NCBI GenBank assembly: GCA_011390265.1
Contig: JAABSU010000006.1
Span: 1 to 36,860 of the forward strand
Length of the DNA stretch: 36,860 bases
Source of the DNA: Spirulina sp.
GTDB taxonomy: Bacteria > Cyanobacteriota > Cyanobacteriia > Cyanobacteriales > Spirulinaceae
Direction of reading: 5' to 3'
Each line of letters starts with the position of its first letter. Position 1 is the first letter of the stretch. Positions 18,531-26,934 of the stretch are shown piece by piece. Under the pieces are notes generated by a model. That model worked only from the letters and a program-made list of their open reading frames with translations, ran no database searches and was not told the origin of the DNA. The position numbers were made by a program, and so were the translations under genes.

Positions 18531-20738
18531 GTGAAAACAACAGATTTTAAACCCACATCAACTTGGCCGCTCCGTCTCGTTTTGATTGTTCCTTTTGTGT
18601 TGCAAATTTTTGGCGCAGTGGCCTTAGTGGGCTACCTGTCCTATCGCAATGGTCAGCACGCCGTCCAAGACCTCGCAGAAGAACTGATGACCCAAAAGGC
18701 CAATGTTGTCAATAAACATTTAGAGGGGTATCTCACCATTCCCCAATTCCTTAACCGCATCAATGCCGAAGTGATCCGCAGGGGTTTGCTGGATGTGAGC
18801 GATCGCCCCGCCATGATCCAATACTTTTGGAGCCAAATGCAGGCCTATGACCTCACCTACTTAGGCATTGGTTTGACCACAGAGGGGGGGGTTGGCATTG
18901 CCCGCTATGATGGGCAAACGATCACCATTGATGATTGGACAGGAGAAGCCACCGATAACATGTTCACCTATGCCACCGATGGCGAAGGCAACCCCACAGA
19001 ACTCCTCGATCAGTGGACTTGGAACAATAGCCTAGAGTCTTGGTACAACGAACCGATCGCCGCTGGGAAACCGATCTGGGCTAACATCATCATGACCCAA
19101 TTTCCCACCGGCCCCTATGTGGCCGCCTCCGCCAGCCGGCCGGTGTACGACAGTGAGGGGGAACTGCTGGGGATGCTGGCCGCTGATATTCATCTCTTGA
19201 AACTGAGCAATTTTCTCCAAGAATTCTATGTGCAGGATGCGGGAGCGGTGTTCATCGTCGAGCGGGATGGGATGCTGATCGCCAACTCTGGCCTAGCCAC
19301 CCCCTTTGTGGAAGAAGGCGATCGCCTCGAACGATTAGCGGCGATCGCCAGCCCTGATCCGATGATTCGCACCGTTGCCCAAGCCCTCACGGCACAATTC
19401 CCCGATCTCAACACAATCACGGCAACCACCACATTTACGATCCAAAACGGGGGCGATCGCTATTTTGTCAATGCCCAACCTTGGCAGGATGAATATGGTT
19501 TAGATTGGTTAGTCATCGTCGCCATTCCTGAAGCCACCTTCATGGCAGAAATTGAGCGCAACACCCAAATCACCATTCTGCTCTGCTTAATTGCCTTAGG
19601 GGTCGCCACGGGGATCGGTTTACTCACCAGCCATTGGATCGCCCATCCCATTAGCCGCCTCAATGTTGCCAGTCAAGCCATTGCGGGGGGCAATTTTGAC
19701 CAGAGCCTTCCCCCTAGCCCGATTCAGGAGTTACAGGGCCTATCCCAATCCTTTAACACCATGGCCGATCAACTGGAAACTTCCTTTACGGCCCTAAAGC
19801 AAAACCGCGAAGATCTGGAAAAACAGGTAGAGGAGCGCACCGCTAAACTGCAAGCCACACTGGTGGAATTACAACAGAGTCAAAGTCAGGTGATTCAAAG
19901 TGAGAAAATGTCCAGCCTGGGGCAGTTGGTGGCTGGCGTTGCCCATGAAATTAATAATCCCGTCAACTTCATCCATGGCAACCTCGTTCATATCCAGCAA
20001 TACACCGAGGATTTACTCGCCTTTGTCGAACTCCTAACTGAACAGTATCCAGAACCTACGCCAGCATTAGAAGCAGCAGCAGAAGAGTTAGATTTGGAGT
20101 TTTTGCAGGAGGATCTGCCCAAAATGCTCACGTCGATGCGTTTGGGGACAGACCGGATTCGGCAAATTGTGCTATCCCTGCGCAATTTTTCCCGCACCGA
20201 TGAGGCAGAATTTAAAGCGGTTCAACTCCACGATGGCATTGATAGCACGCTGATGATCCTGCAACATCGCCTCAAGGCTAAACCGGAACGCCCCGCGATT
20301 CAGGTGGAAAAAAATTATGGCTCGTTGCCTCTGGTTCCCTGCTATGCGGGGCAACTGAATCAGGTGTTTATGAATATTTTGAGTAATGCCATTGATGCTT
20401 TGGATGAAAAGGGGGCGGGGTTGAGCTATCAGGAAATTGAAGCCGACCCCCACTGGATCATGATTACCACAATGCTCACGGAGGCAGATCCTCAGGGTAA
20501 GCAATGGGTGAAGGTGGCGATCGCCGATAACGGCATCGGCATTCCCCCAGAGATCCAAGTCCGCATCTTTGACCCCTTCTTCACCACCAAACCCATTGGC
20601 AAAGGCACCGGCATGGGGATGTCGATTAGCTATCAAGTGATCACCGAAAAGCACGGGGGAACACTAACCTGCGATTCCAGCCCCAACAAAGGGACAACCT
20701 TTGTCCTCACCCTTCCCTTCATCAAGGATAAATCATAA
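18531..20738 (+). CDS. dCache-HAMP sensor histidine kinase (735 aa)
   Basis: Starts at GTG (18531). A membrane helix (residues 14-36) is followed by a double-Cache-type extracellular sensor (residues about 40-340; ADIHLLKLSNFL, VFIVERDGMLIANS), a second helix (346-367), HAMP (368-420) and a coiled coil (QNREDLEKQVEERTAKLQ). The phospho-acceptor helix follows with H472 in SSLGQLVAGVAHEINNPVNF. The ATPase domain shows NQVFMNILSNAIDAL (N box), IADNGIGIPP (G1), DPFFTTKPIGKGTGMGMS (F and G2 boxes). It should sense a small extracellular ligand. No response regulator is adjacent, so its target is unknown. Confidence 0.92.
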   Translation: MKTTDFKPTSTWPLRLVLIVPFVLQIFGAVALVGYLSYRNGQHAVQDLAEELMTQKANVVNKHLEGYLTIPQFLNRINAEVIRRGLLDVSDRPAMIQYFWSQMQAYDLTYLGIGLTTEGGVGIARYDGQTITIDDWTGEATDNMFTYATDGEGNPTELLDQWTWNNSLESWYNEPIAAGKPIWANIIMTQFPTGPYVAASASRPVYDSEGELLGMLAADIHLLKLSNFLQEFYVQDAGAVFIVERDGMLIANSGLATPFVEEGDRLERLAAIASPDPMIRTVAQALTAQFPDLNTITATTTFTIQNGGDRYFVNAQPWQDEYGLDWLVIVAIPEATFMAEIERNTQITILLCLIALGVATGIGLLTSHWIAHPISRLNVASQAIAGGNFDQSLPPSPIQELQGLSQSFNTMADQLETSFTALKQNREDLEKQVEERTAKLQATLVELQQSQSQVIQSEKMSSLGQLVAGVAHEINNPVNFIHGNLVHIQQYTEDLLAFVELLTEQYPEPTPALEAAAEELDLEFLQEDLPKMLTSMRLGTDRIRQIVLSLRNFSRTDEAEFKAVQLHDGIDSTLMILQHRLKAKPERPAIQVEKNYGSLPLVPCYAGQLNQVFMNILSNAIDALDEKGAGLSYQEIEADPHWIMITTMLTEADPQGKQWVKVAIADNGIGIPPEIQVRIFDPFFTTKPIGKGTGMGMSISYQVITEKHGGTLTCDSSPNKGTTFVLTLPFIKDKS

Positions 20739-20739
20739 C

Positions 20740-20819
20740 AACTCCCGCCCAGGACACGGGCTAACCTCACGGCATCGGCATCTTCCATTATGTCAACTTC
20801 GCAAAGGGCTTCACCAATT
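20740..20819 (-). pseudogene. Decayed second copy of the recR 3' end
   Basis: This stretch between two converging genes matches the 3' end of intact recR (25681-25798) in the same orientation. By eye, 32 of 39 bases agree over the part encoding the last RecR residues and 27 of 30 over the block ending at 20819. A gap of about 30 bases separates the two blocks and about 9 more are missing near the end. The gaps put the blocks in different frames, and the recR stop is lost. An open frame crosses it on the minus strand from an ATG overlapping the end of the ABC transporter gene, but only its second half keeps a RecR-like reading (DADAVRLARVL against [11 protein letters not shown]). Confidence 0.7.
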
Positions 20820-20855
20820 TTAAAAGTTTCATCCTGCTTCAGAGATGTCCCCAGC

Positions 20856-22655
20856 TTAAATTTCATAGCTAGAGGATTGGAGCGTAAACATTTGGGCATA
20901 GAGGCCATCCTGGGCCATTAACTCCTGATGGCTGCCCATTTCACGAATTTTGCCCCCCTCTAATACCACAATTCGATCCGCCATTCGCACCGTGGAAAAG
21001 CGATGGCTGACTAAAAAGGTGATTTTTCCGGCGGCCAGTTGGCGGAATCGTTGGAACAGATCATATTCGGCGATCGCATCTAAGGCCGCCGTCGGTTCAT
21101 CTAAAATCAAAATTTGGGCATCACTCATAAAAGCACGGGCTAAACCCACTTTTTGCCACTGCCCCCCCGACAATTCCCGCCCCCCCGGAAAAATCTTGCC
21201 CAGTATCGTATGATAGCCCTGATCAAACTGGCTAATCATCTCATCAGCCCCCGCATCAATGCCCGCTTGGCGGATCAGTTTGAGATTGTGATGCGCTTGA
21301 ATATTGCCAAAACCGATATTATCAGCAACGCTTAAATGATAGCGAGCAAAATCTTGAAAAATAATCCCGACATTTTGCCGGAGTTCATTTAAATTCAACT
21401 GTTGTAGCGGAATATCATCAATCGTAATTTCTCCAGCACTGACATCATAAAAGCGCGTTAAAAGCTTAAGAAGCGTTGTTTTTCCTGCGCCATTTATTCC
21501 CACTAAAGCAATACTTTCTCCTGGCTTAACCACTAAGTTTAAATCCTTTAAGCTCGTTTTTTTTGCCCCTGGATAGCTGAAGCTGACCCCTTTAAATTCT
21601 AAGCCTTTTTGGATAGAGCTTGGAAAGGGGAGAGGATTTTCAGGGTTTTTAACATAGGGTTCTAAGGCTAAAAAATCAAAAAATTGGCTCACATAAAGAT
21701 TAACTTCATACAAACTGGCAATATCCTCTAACATTCCCTGCATTGCCCCCTGAGCTTGGCGAAATGCCCCTGCATACATTGTCAGTGAACCAATGGTAAT
21801 TTGGCTCATTAGGGTTTCCATCACAATCCAACTATAGGTTAGATAAAATCCCACTTTTGAAAGTAAATTTGATCCTGTTTTTGCCCAAGCCTGTTGAGAA
21901 GAAATCTCTTCTGCTTCACGATTAAACCTGAGCCTGACATTATACCATTGGCTTAAGAGGTGATCTGTTAAATTAAAGAGCCGAATTTCTTTCGCAAAAT
22001 CTTGATGGGTTAAAATTCGTTGTAAATAATCGGCAAACCGACCGCTTTGGGTTTGTCTACGAAGCACTTTAAAGCGTTTTCCTGAAAATTTTACCCCAAT
22101 CAAAAAAGCAGGAATAGATGTGAGCAATAACAGTAACGTTGCCAGGGAGCTAAAGCTAATCATTACACCCAGAAGCGTGAGCAACTTAATGCTTTGTCCT
22201 AAAAAGCTGGTGAAACTCGCCAGCGCCCGCACGGGGTAGGTGCTCCCACTTTGCTGGGCACGACTCAGTAGGTCGTAGAATTTGGGAATTTCATAGTGGG
22301 CTAAATCTAAGCGGGTAGCTTGGCGGAGGAGGATATTACTGGCATAGAGGGTGAAGCGATCGCTCAACAATTGCCCCCCATAGGTGGAGAGTTCTTTTAA
22401 AATATCGGTGAGCAGCGTTAAGGTGAAAGTAGCCACCACCAACATAAACACGCCCGACCACAGGCTAGAAGGTTGACCAATGGTGGCTAAAATGCGGTCA
22501 ATGGTTAGTTTTCCCACATACAACTGGAGGGCAGGCAGTACTGATGCGCTAAAAGTTGTCAACAAGGAAATGAGTAGCCACTTCGGACTTGCCGACCAAA
22601 CCAAACGAAGGAGTCGGGGCGTGGTGGAAAGTACTGCAAAAAAGCGTAATTTCAC
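20856..22655 (-). CDS. ABC exporter, fused membrane and ATPase domains (599 aa)
   Basis: Half-transporter: six-helix membrane domain (about residues 15-320) and an ATPase domain with Walker A GINGAGKTT, Q-loop FQDFARYHL, signature LSGGQ, Walker B ILILDEPTAALDA and H-loop LVSHRF. It should dimerise and export a lipid-linked, peptide or polysaccharide substrate. It lies downstream of two sulfotransferase genes on the same strand, with a 283-bp gap holding repeats and a weak TATAAT-like box, so it may have its own promoter. The neighbours suggest export of a sulfated product, but the substrate cannot be read from the sequence. Codon and base use look more AT-rich than in the flanking genes. Confidence 0.88.
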   Translation of the reverse strand: MKLRFFAVLSTTPRLLRLVWSASPKWLLISLLTTFSASVLPALQLYVGKLTIDRILATIGQPSSLWSGVFMLVVATFTLTLLTDILKELSTYGGQLLSDRFTLYASNILLRQATRLDLAHYEIPKFYDLLSRAQQSGSTYPVRALASFTSFLGQSIKLLTLLGVMISFSSLATLLLLLTSIPAFLIGVKFSGKRFKVLRRQTQSGRFADYLQRILTHQDFAKEIRLFNLTDHLLSQWYNVRLRFNREAEEISSQQAWAKTGSNLLSKVGFYLTYSWIVMETLMSQITIGSLTMYAGAFRQAQGAMQGMLEDIASLYEVNLYVSQFFDFLALEPYVKNPENPLPFPSSIQKGLEFKGVSFSYPGAKKTSLKDLNLVVKPGESIALVGINGAGKTTLLKLLTRFYDVSAGEITIDDIPLQQLNLNELRQNVGIIFQDFARYHLSVADNIGFGNIQAHHNLKLIRQAGIDAGADEMISQFDQGYHTILGKIFPGGRELSGGQWQKVGLARAFMSDAQILILDEPTAALDAIAEYDLFQRFRQLAAGKITFLVSHRFSTVRMADRIVVLEGGKIREMGSHQELMAQDGLYAQMFTLQSSSYEI

Positions 22656-22741
22656 TTTTGTTCCTCAAGGGGGATGAATTAATAATCGATCTTTAGTATT
22701 TAAGGTGAATAGTTTAATGGATGCAATATTATAAAGCCTTG

Positions 22742-22771
22742 GCGTAGGGGCAAAAATTTTCGCCCCTACGC
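22742..22771. repeat. Inverted repeat with GTAGGGGC arms
   Basis: Perfect 10-bp arms GCGTAGGGGC / GCCCCTACGC around an A/T loop. The GTAGGGGC core recurs in a larger hairpin at 34520-34575, so it is a dispersed repeat of this genome. It could fold as RNA between the ABC gene and its upstream neighbour. Confidence 0.7.
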
Positions 22772-22797
22772 AAATTCAATATTTAAGTTAACCCATA

Positions 22798-22811
22798 ATA
22801 CCCTAGGGTAT
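22798..22811. promoter_or_regulatory. Perfect 14-bp palindrome, possible operator
   Basis: ATACCCTAGGGTAT is fully palindromic and lies about 145 bp upstream of the ABC exporter start. Its position fits an operator, but no protein can be assigned. Confidence 0.3.
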
Positions 22812-22830
22812 GTTCTGAATAGGGTACAAA

Positions 22831-22861
22831 GATCCCCCTAAATCCCCCTTTAAAAGGGGGA
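22831..22861. repeat. Dispersed cyanobacterial repeat with CCCCC/GGGGG hairpin
   Basis: The segment from GATCCCCCTAAATCCCCCTT through AAAGGGGGA resembles a repeat seen between genes in many cyanobacteria. The second half folds as a hairpin (22843-22861). It lies downstream of the glycosyltransferase-sulfotransferase gene and could end its transcript. Confidence 0.6.
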
Positions 22862-22938
22862 TGTTTGAGTTCTCATCAGTTGTGCAACTGTGCTAGTTGC
22901 TAGTTTCTCAAGACCCTGATTAATGGTCAATGCTTATA

Positions 22939-24408
22939 CTATACAAACATTGCTTCATCAATGACTTGGGCTTCCGCATTGAGCAGAGACTTCAAGAGCG
23001 ATTGTTTTTTGATATAGGGAAACGGTTGATCCAACTGTTCTAACCCTAAGAATGGACAGAGTTTATCCCAACCTTCTCCCGCCCCAATATTGAGGACTAA
23101 CAGGGATTCAGGTCGATCTGCAAAATAATCCAACGTGTTTTTATAATGCAGATCATACACATAGGACATCCGCTCACGGTTGAACTCATAGCAGCCATAG
23201 ACTGCACTTCTTAAGAAACGCCGAATCTGAAAATGGAGTTCCTTTTCAATGTGCTTGTTTTCATCAAAGGCAGGACGATTAAACCAGTGTTTTTGCAGCG
23301 ATGTGAGCCAGCTTTCCTTATCCCGCACTGTTAAAATAAATTTACTGCCGGGAAAAAGTTGATCCAGTTGGGGATAAAAAGCAGAAACGGTAATGTCGGT
23401 AATGCCATCAAAATGATCCAACAGTGAAAACTGATAATGACCTTCGCTTAACTCCCGTAACGTGGTTTCATCTTCAGGGTAATGAATAACCTTGAAGCCC
23501 AAGATATGTAAGGCACTGGTGAGGCTTTTTGTTCCGGTGCGGCTCAATCCCAAGCCAAAGATTTTATGGGGGGAACTGGCTTCTGCCGGTGGTTCAAGAG
23601 TCCCTCCTCCCACCTGTACCAGTTGCCATGACCAGATTTTTTTCGTCTGCTGGTCAATTTCGGCTGGGGTACATTCTGGTTGCGGGGGGAAATCTAACTG
23701 GGAGATGGCACGTTCGGCAATTTCTGGAAGATGGACAATATAATCGTCAATTTCAGCGGGGGTTGAATGTTGGGGAACGGCTGCGCGGGTTTGGGCGATC
23801 GCCAACTTGGCAATTTGGAAATCGACATCCTCAATGTGTCGATCCCAATACTGCTCCGCCGCATCTAATTCCCGACGATTTTCTTCCGTGCGGCTCCGCA
23901 GTTCCCGCAGCGCCATCTTGGCATAAACATGATCATAACGTTGAAAATAATCATGCAAAATCCGGAACGTTTTAAAATGCTTATTGGCTTTCATTCGAGA
24001 AAGGGCAATAGAGCGAAGCCGCGATTCCGGGCGAAGAACGTATTTTTCATCGTTTTCCGGGGGTTTAACCTTCTGCATCAACCGCACCACATCCGTGCGT
24101 GTAATATGAACGCCTTGGTGAATATGACCTCGAAACTTATCTAAAACGTAACAATCCACATAGGGAAAATCATTGCGTTGCAGGAAAGACTGCATATTTT
24201 CCATCATCAAACAGTCTGCATCCATGAACACGACAAAATCGCAATCATAGTCAATCTCTAGCATCTTCTGCACAGCCGCTGAAAAGGGGCGCACATTTTC
24301 AATAAGATGCACTTGATTGGGTTGAATTTGTTTGATCGCTAAGTCCAGGGCAATATCACTGGTGCGCTCGCCAATTGTCCGAAAAACGAGGTCAATTTTT
24401 TTGTTCAT
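22939..24408 (-). CDS. Glycosyltransferase-like / sulfotransferase fusion (489 aa)
   Basis: The first about 160 residues resemble a GT-A glycosyltransferase core, with a DxD metal/nucleotide-sugar motif at D63-A-D65 (FVVFMDADCLMM). A helical linker follows (residues 160-275). The C-terminal about 210 residues resemble a Sulfotransfer_4-type domain: PAPS 5'-phosphosulfate loop GLSRTGTKSLTSAL (residues 287 on) and 3'-phosphate segment ILTVRDKESW. One polypeptide could add a sugar and sulfate the product, or one domain could be non-catalytic. It ends 283 bp upstream of an ABC exporter and follows a second sulfotransferase by 9 bp, suggesting a sulfated glycan or glycolipid pathway. The fusion is not one I recognise. 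Confidence 0.72.
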   Translation of the reverse strand: MNKKIDLVFRTIGERTSDIALDLAIKQIQPNQVHLIENVRPFSAAVQKMLEIDYDCDFVVFMDADCLMMENMQSFLQRNDFPYVDCYVLDKFRGHIHQGVHITRTDVVRLMQKVKPPENDEKYVLRPESRLRSIALSRMKANKHFKTFRILHDYFQRYDHVYAKMALRELRSRTEENRRELDAAEQYWDRHIEDVDFQIAKLAIAQTRAAVPQHSTPAEIDDYIVHLPEIAERAISQLDFPPQPECTPAEIDQQTKKIWSWQLVQVGGGTLEPPAEASSPHKIFGLGLSRTGTKSLTSALHILGFKVIHYPEDETTLRELSEGHYQFSLLDHFDGITDITVSAFYPQLDQLFPGSKFILTVRDKESWLTSLQKHWFNRPAFDENKHIEKELHFQIRRFLRSAVYGCYEFNRERMSYVYDLHYKNTLDYFADRPESLLVLNIGAGEGWDKLCPFLGLEQLDQPFPYIKKQSLLKSLLNAEAQVIDEAMFV

Positions 24409-24417
24409 GTTGTTTAC

Positions 24418-25287
24418 TCAAGAGTTCCACTCAAAAGATTGATTGATTTCACCAGCCAAGCGTGCAAACGTTTCTTTTTGCTCCTCAGATAGTTCAGTTT
24501 GCCAACGTAGATCTAAGACAATTTCAGAGTTGTGGCTTTGGTAATATTGGCGATTGTGGGGAGACATGCGACCCAAAAACCGATCCTCAGCATTGGCTTG
24601 GCTTTGGGCAACCAAATACTGGGTTCCATTATTCCCCCCCAATACATGATACTCGGAGTTACCAAAGTTGGGCATTGTCGGTTCATCGGCGATCTCTAAA
24701 AAATCACACAAACGCCTTAACACTTCATTGGTATTTACCGCTAAATCTTCGTAGTGAAGAATCATTTTGGATCCGGTAAATTCATCAAACAAAGTTTGAG
24801 CTTTGTGGATATTTTCTAGCCAATTTTGGATGATCTCTGTGAAATCTCTTTCTGGGTACTTCCGGCGATAGGAATTCACGACACCGCGACCATCACGTTG
24901 GAGGAACACTAAGTGAGGTTGGGCGGTTGTTGACTTTAGGGCATTCCATTGGTTGCGAATCCAATGAACCCCGGAAGTAGAATCAATCATCAAGGTTTTT
25001 GCTTGATGCTGCTTTTCCCAGATGCGTTGAGCCAGTTGCTCATAAAGATCCTGCTCTGGGTTGAGGGCAAGTTCTCCCCAGATGGGACAGTCAGTACCAC
25101 AAAACTTGCAAAAACGTTTGTGAGGGGGAGCATTTTCTTTGTGAATATATTGGCTTTTATTCCCTTCTCCACAAAAAAAACTCGTGGAGTGATTGCCCAA
25201 TAATAGTCCTAATAAGGTTGAGCCAGAGTGACCCGTGCCCGCAATAAAACAAACTTTCCGATTAATTCTTTCTTCTGGGTGCTTCAA
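24418..25287 (-). CDS. Sulfotransferase (PAPS-dependent type, 289 aa)
   Basis: N-terminal P-loop-like PAPS motif AGTGHSGSTLLG (residues 16-27) and downstream 3'-phosphate-binding segment LQRDGRGVVNSY, in the classic order of sulfotransferases. Four cysteines cluster early (C60 to C68: FCKFCGTDC) and might form a small metal site or a disulfide; this is not a standard feature. The gene runs directly into the fusion gene with a 9-bp gap. The region upstream is AT-rich and holds a palindrome at 25321-25335. The acceptor cannot be read from the sequence. Confidence 0.85.
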   Translation of the reverse strand: MKHPEERINRKVCFIAGTGHSGSTLLGLLLGNHSTSFFCGEGNKSQYIHKENAPPHKRFCKFCGTDCPIWGELALNPEQDLYEQLAQRIWEKQHQAKTLMIDSTSGVHWIRNQWNALKSTTAQPHLVFLQRDGRGVVNSYRRKYPERDFTEIIQNWLENIHKAQTLFDEFTGSKMILHYEDLAVNTNEVLRRLCDFLEIADEPTMPNFGNSEYHVLGGNNGTQYLVAQSQANAEDRFLGRMSPHNRQYYQSHNSEIVLDLRWQTELSEEQKETFARLAGEINQSFEWNS

Positions 25288-25320
25288 TGGGGTTTATGGG
25301 GTTTGATTCAAGGATTGATT

Positions 25321-25335
25321 GTCTTAGCGTAAGAC
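25321..25335. promoter_or_regulatory. GTCTTA-GCG-TAAGAC palindrome upstream of the sulfotransferase gene
   Basis: A perfect 6-bp inverted repeat with a 3-nt centre, 34 bp upstream of the sulfotransferase start codon. Suitable for an operator; a TATAAT-like box on the minus strand lies at 25378-25383. Both assignments are weak. Confidence 0.3.
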
Positions 25336-25591
25336 TGTAGCACCTACATCCATTCTATGTGATCAGTGTAAATGCTGATTATAATCTGGGTAAAGAAAAA
25401 AACTTGACGAATGAAATTGACTAAAGTATGATGATAAACCCATTTGAATATTTTGGATATAAAGCTCAAGGTTTACCCTTAGAGGGGGTTCAATATTTTC
25501 CCTAGATACTGGCTTAGTCGGTGGATTCCTCAGTTTTGCTGACCCCGTTTTGATCTCAACCCTGTTTTGCTGCCATCTCAAGCCACTTAAT

Positions 25592-25656
25592 GCTTGTTTG
25601 CACCTGGAGGATGCCCGCCAAACCCTGCCGGCGGTGATCCTTCAGGGCAAACAAGC
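25592..25656. repeat. Large hairpin (about 26 base pairs) just downstream of recR
   Basis: Perfect 10-bp outer stem (GCTTGTTTGC / GCAAACAAGC), a 10-bp inner stem with one wobble pair (25603-25612 with 25637-25646), then a further GC stem (25614-25619 with 25630-25636, two single-base bulges) and a loop of about 10 nt. It begins 18 nt past the recR stop on the minus strand and has no T tract. It could be a processing structure, a factor-dependent terminator or a mobile palindrome. Confidence 0.75.
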
Positions 25657-25673
25657 TATTGGAAACACCGATC

Positions 25674-26252
25674 CTAAAGTAACTCCCGCCGTCCCTCCAG
25701 GGCACGGGCTAAAGTCACTTCATCAGCATATTCCAAATCCCCCCCCATCGGTAGCCCGAAGGCAATTTGTGTCACCTTGGCAAAGGGCTTCACCAATTGA
25801 CTAATGTAGAGCGTCGTCGTTTCCCCTTCAATGCTGGGGCTGATAGCGAGGATGATTTCCGTTGTTTCTGGCTGACTGGCGCGACGGATTAGGGGTTGAA
25901 TGCTCAATTGGTCGGGGCCAATCCCCTCCATCGGGGAAATGACCCCCCCTAAAACGTGGTAGCGCCCTCGGTACTCACGGGTTTTTTCGAGAGCGATCAC
26001 ATCGCGGGAATCTGCTACCACACAGATTGTGTGCTGATCTCGATTGCGATCGCGGCAGATCGTACACACTGGATCCGCCGATAAATGAAAACAAGTTTGG
26101 CAGACCCCCACCTGTTGCCGCGCATTGACAATGGCTTCCGCCAGGGCTTGGGCTTCATCAGCGGGCCGTTTCAGAATATGGAGGGCAAGGCGTTGGGCCG
26201 TTTTCGGGCCAACACTGGGTAATTTTTGCAGTTGCTCAATCAGACGAGCCAA
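25674..26252 (-). CDS. recR: Recombination mediator RecR
   Basis: A 192-residue RecR: helix-hairpin-helix ([20 protein letters not shown]), a four-cysteine zinc motif (CQTC...CTIC), a Toprim domain ([35 protein letters not shown]) and the conserved C-terminal segment ending [12 protein letters not shown]. It acts in RecF-pathway gap repair. The ATG follows a short A/T-rich leader. Its 3' end is duplicated in decayed form about 5 kb away, and a large hairpin follows its stop codon. The C-terminus shown here is complete and typical, so the gene is functional as read. Confidence 0.95.
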   Translation of the reverse strand: MARLIEQLQKLPSVGPKTAQRLALHILKRPADEAQALAEAIVNARQQVGVCQTCFHLSADPVCTICRDRNRDQHTICVVADSRDVIALEKTREYRGRYHVLGGVISPMEGIGPDQLSIQPLIRRASQPETTEIILAISPSIEGETTTLYISQLVKPFAKVTQIAFGLPMGGDLEYADEVTLARALEGRRELL

Positions 26253-26340
26253 GGGTGGGGTGTAAATAACAATTCTCCTCTCAAAATGGCAGGGGGCTGC
26301 TGGGACGATTGATCATTGATCAGCCCCAGAACAAAGCATA

Positions 26341-26366
26341 TCCCTCTCCAGGACTCTGGAAAGGGA
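26341..26366 (-). terminator. Hairpin downstream of the cyAbrB gene
   Basis: Eleven-base arms (26341-26351 / 26356-26366) around a GACT loop with one mismatch, 28 bp beyond the regulator's stop codon and before recR. There is no T run, so it is at best a weak or factor-dependent terminator. Confidence 0.45.
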
Positions 26367-26393
26367 CGGGCTAAACGCTCAGATCAAAACGGT

Positions 26394-26783
26394 TTACTCG
26401 TCGTCGTCAGAACCATTCAAGGGCTTGAGGTGAATGTGCTTTCGCCCTAAGGTGATTTCAAATTCATCCCCTGGATTGAGACCCATCTTTCTGGTATAGG
26501 CTGAACCAATCAGCAAATTGCCGTTGGACTGAACGGTGATGCGATAGCTTGCTGAACGGCCACCGCGACCATTGCCACTGCCGGAACCATCTAAAACAAT
26601 TCCTTCCGCTGAAATCAGGGCTTTGAGGAATTTCATCATATTCACCCGCTCGATGCCGTTCTTGGTTAGGGTGTAATAACCACAGGCTTTCGCCTTTTCA
26701 TCTTTACTCAGGCTACCGAGTTCTTTGACTTTGTTGACGAGTTCTTCGCCCGTCAGGGGGGTTGGAGTGGGATTTTTAGGCAT
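26394..26783 (-). CDS. cyAbrB-type transcriptional regulator (129 aa)
   Basis: The C-terminal half is the cyanobacterial AbrB-like DNA-binding fold (SASYRITVQSNGNLLIGSAY, KMGLNPGDEFEITLGRKHIH). The N-terminal half (PLTGEELVNKVKELGSLSKD, CGYYTLTKNGIERVNMMKFL) is the cyanobacteria-specific region. The paralogue type resembles cyAbrB2, a global regulator of carbon, nitrogen and fermentation genes in Synechocystis, from memory of length and the NMMKFLKALI segment. A Ser/Gly-rich hinge with an acidic C-terminal tail is visible. It has a long leader with a strong hairpin and several palindromes, which suggests layered control. Confidence 0.88.
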   Translation of the reverse strand: MPKNPTPTPLTGEELVNKVKELGSLSKDEKAKACGYYTLTKNGIERVNMMKFLKALISAEGIVLDGSGSGNGRGGRSASYRITVQSNGNLLIGSAYTRKMGLNPGDEFEITLGRKHIHLKPLNGSDDDE

Positions 26784-26814
26784 TAATAACTTGGGATAAT
26801 TCAGTGATAACGCT

Positions 26815-26858
26815 GGGGATCGTTGCTGATGTTGTCTGGGCCATCAACAACGATACCC
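26815..26858. promoter_or_regulatory. Hairpin in the leader of the cyAbrB gene
   Basis: About 15 base pairs: GGGG-ATCGTTG-TGAT against ATCA-CAACGAT-CCCC, with one mismatch and one bulge. It lies 32 bp upstream of the regulator's ATG, so it may be in the 5' leader. Two small palindromes follow upstream (ATGCTG...CAGCAT near 26868 and TGGACTGTGATCCA near 26894). Confidence 0.5.
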
Positions 26859-26934
26859 CACTAACAATGCTGCAATGACAGCATGACAATCATGGACTGT
26901 GATCCATCCATCAAACTACAATCTATCATAGTTG

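Noticed and set aside
20633-20908. Small minus-strand gene between kinase and ABC transporter
   Set aside because: It crosses the decayed recR 3' copy and the kinase end; the RecR-like blocks are in different frames, so a pseudogene is the better reading, though translation from the overlapping ATG is not excluded.
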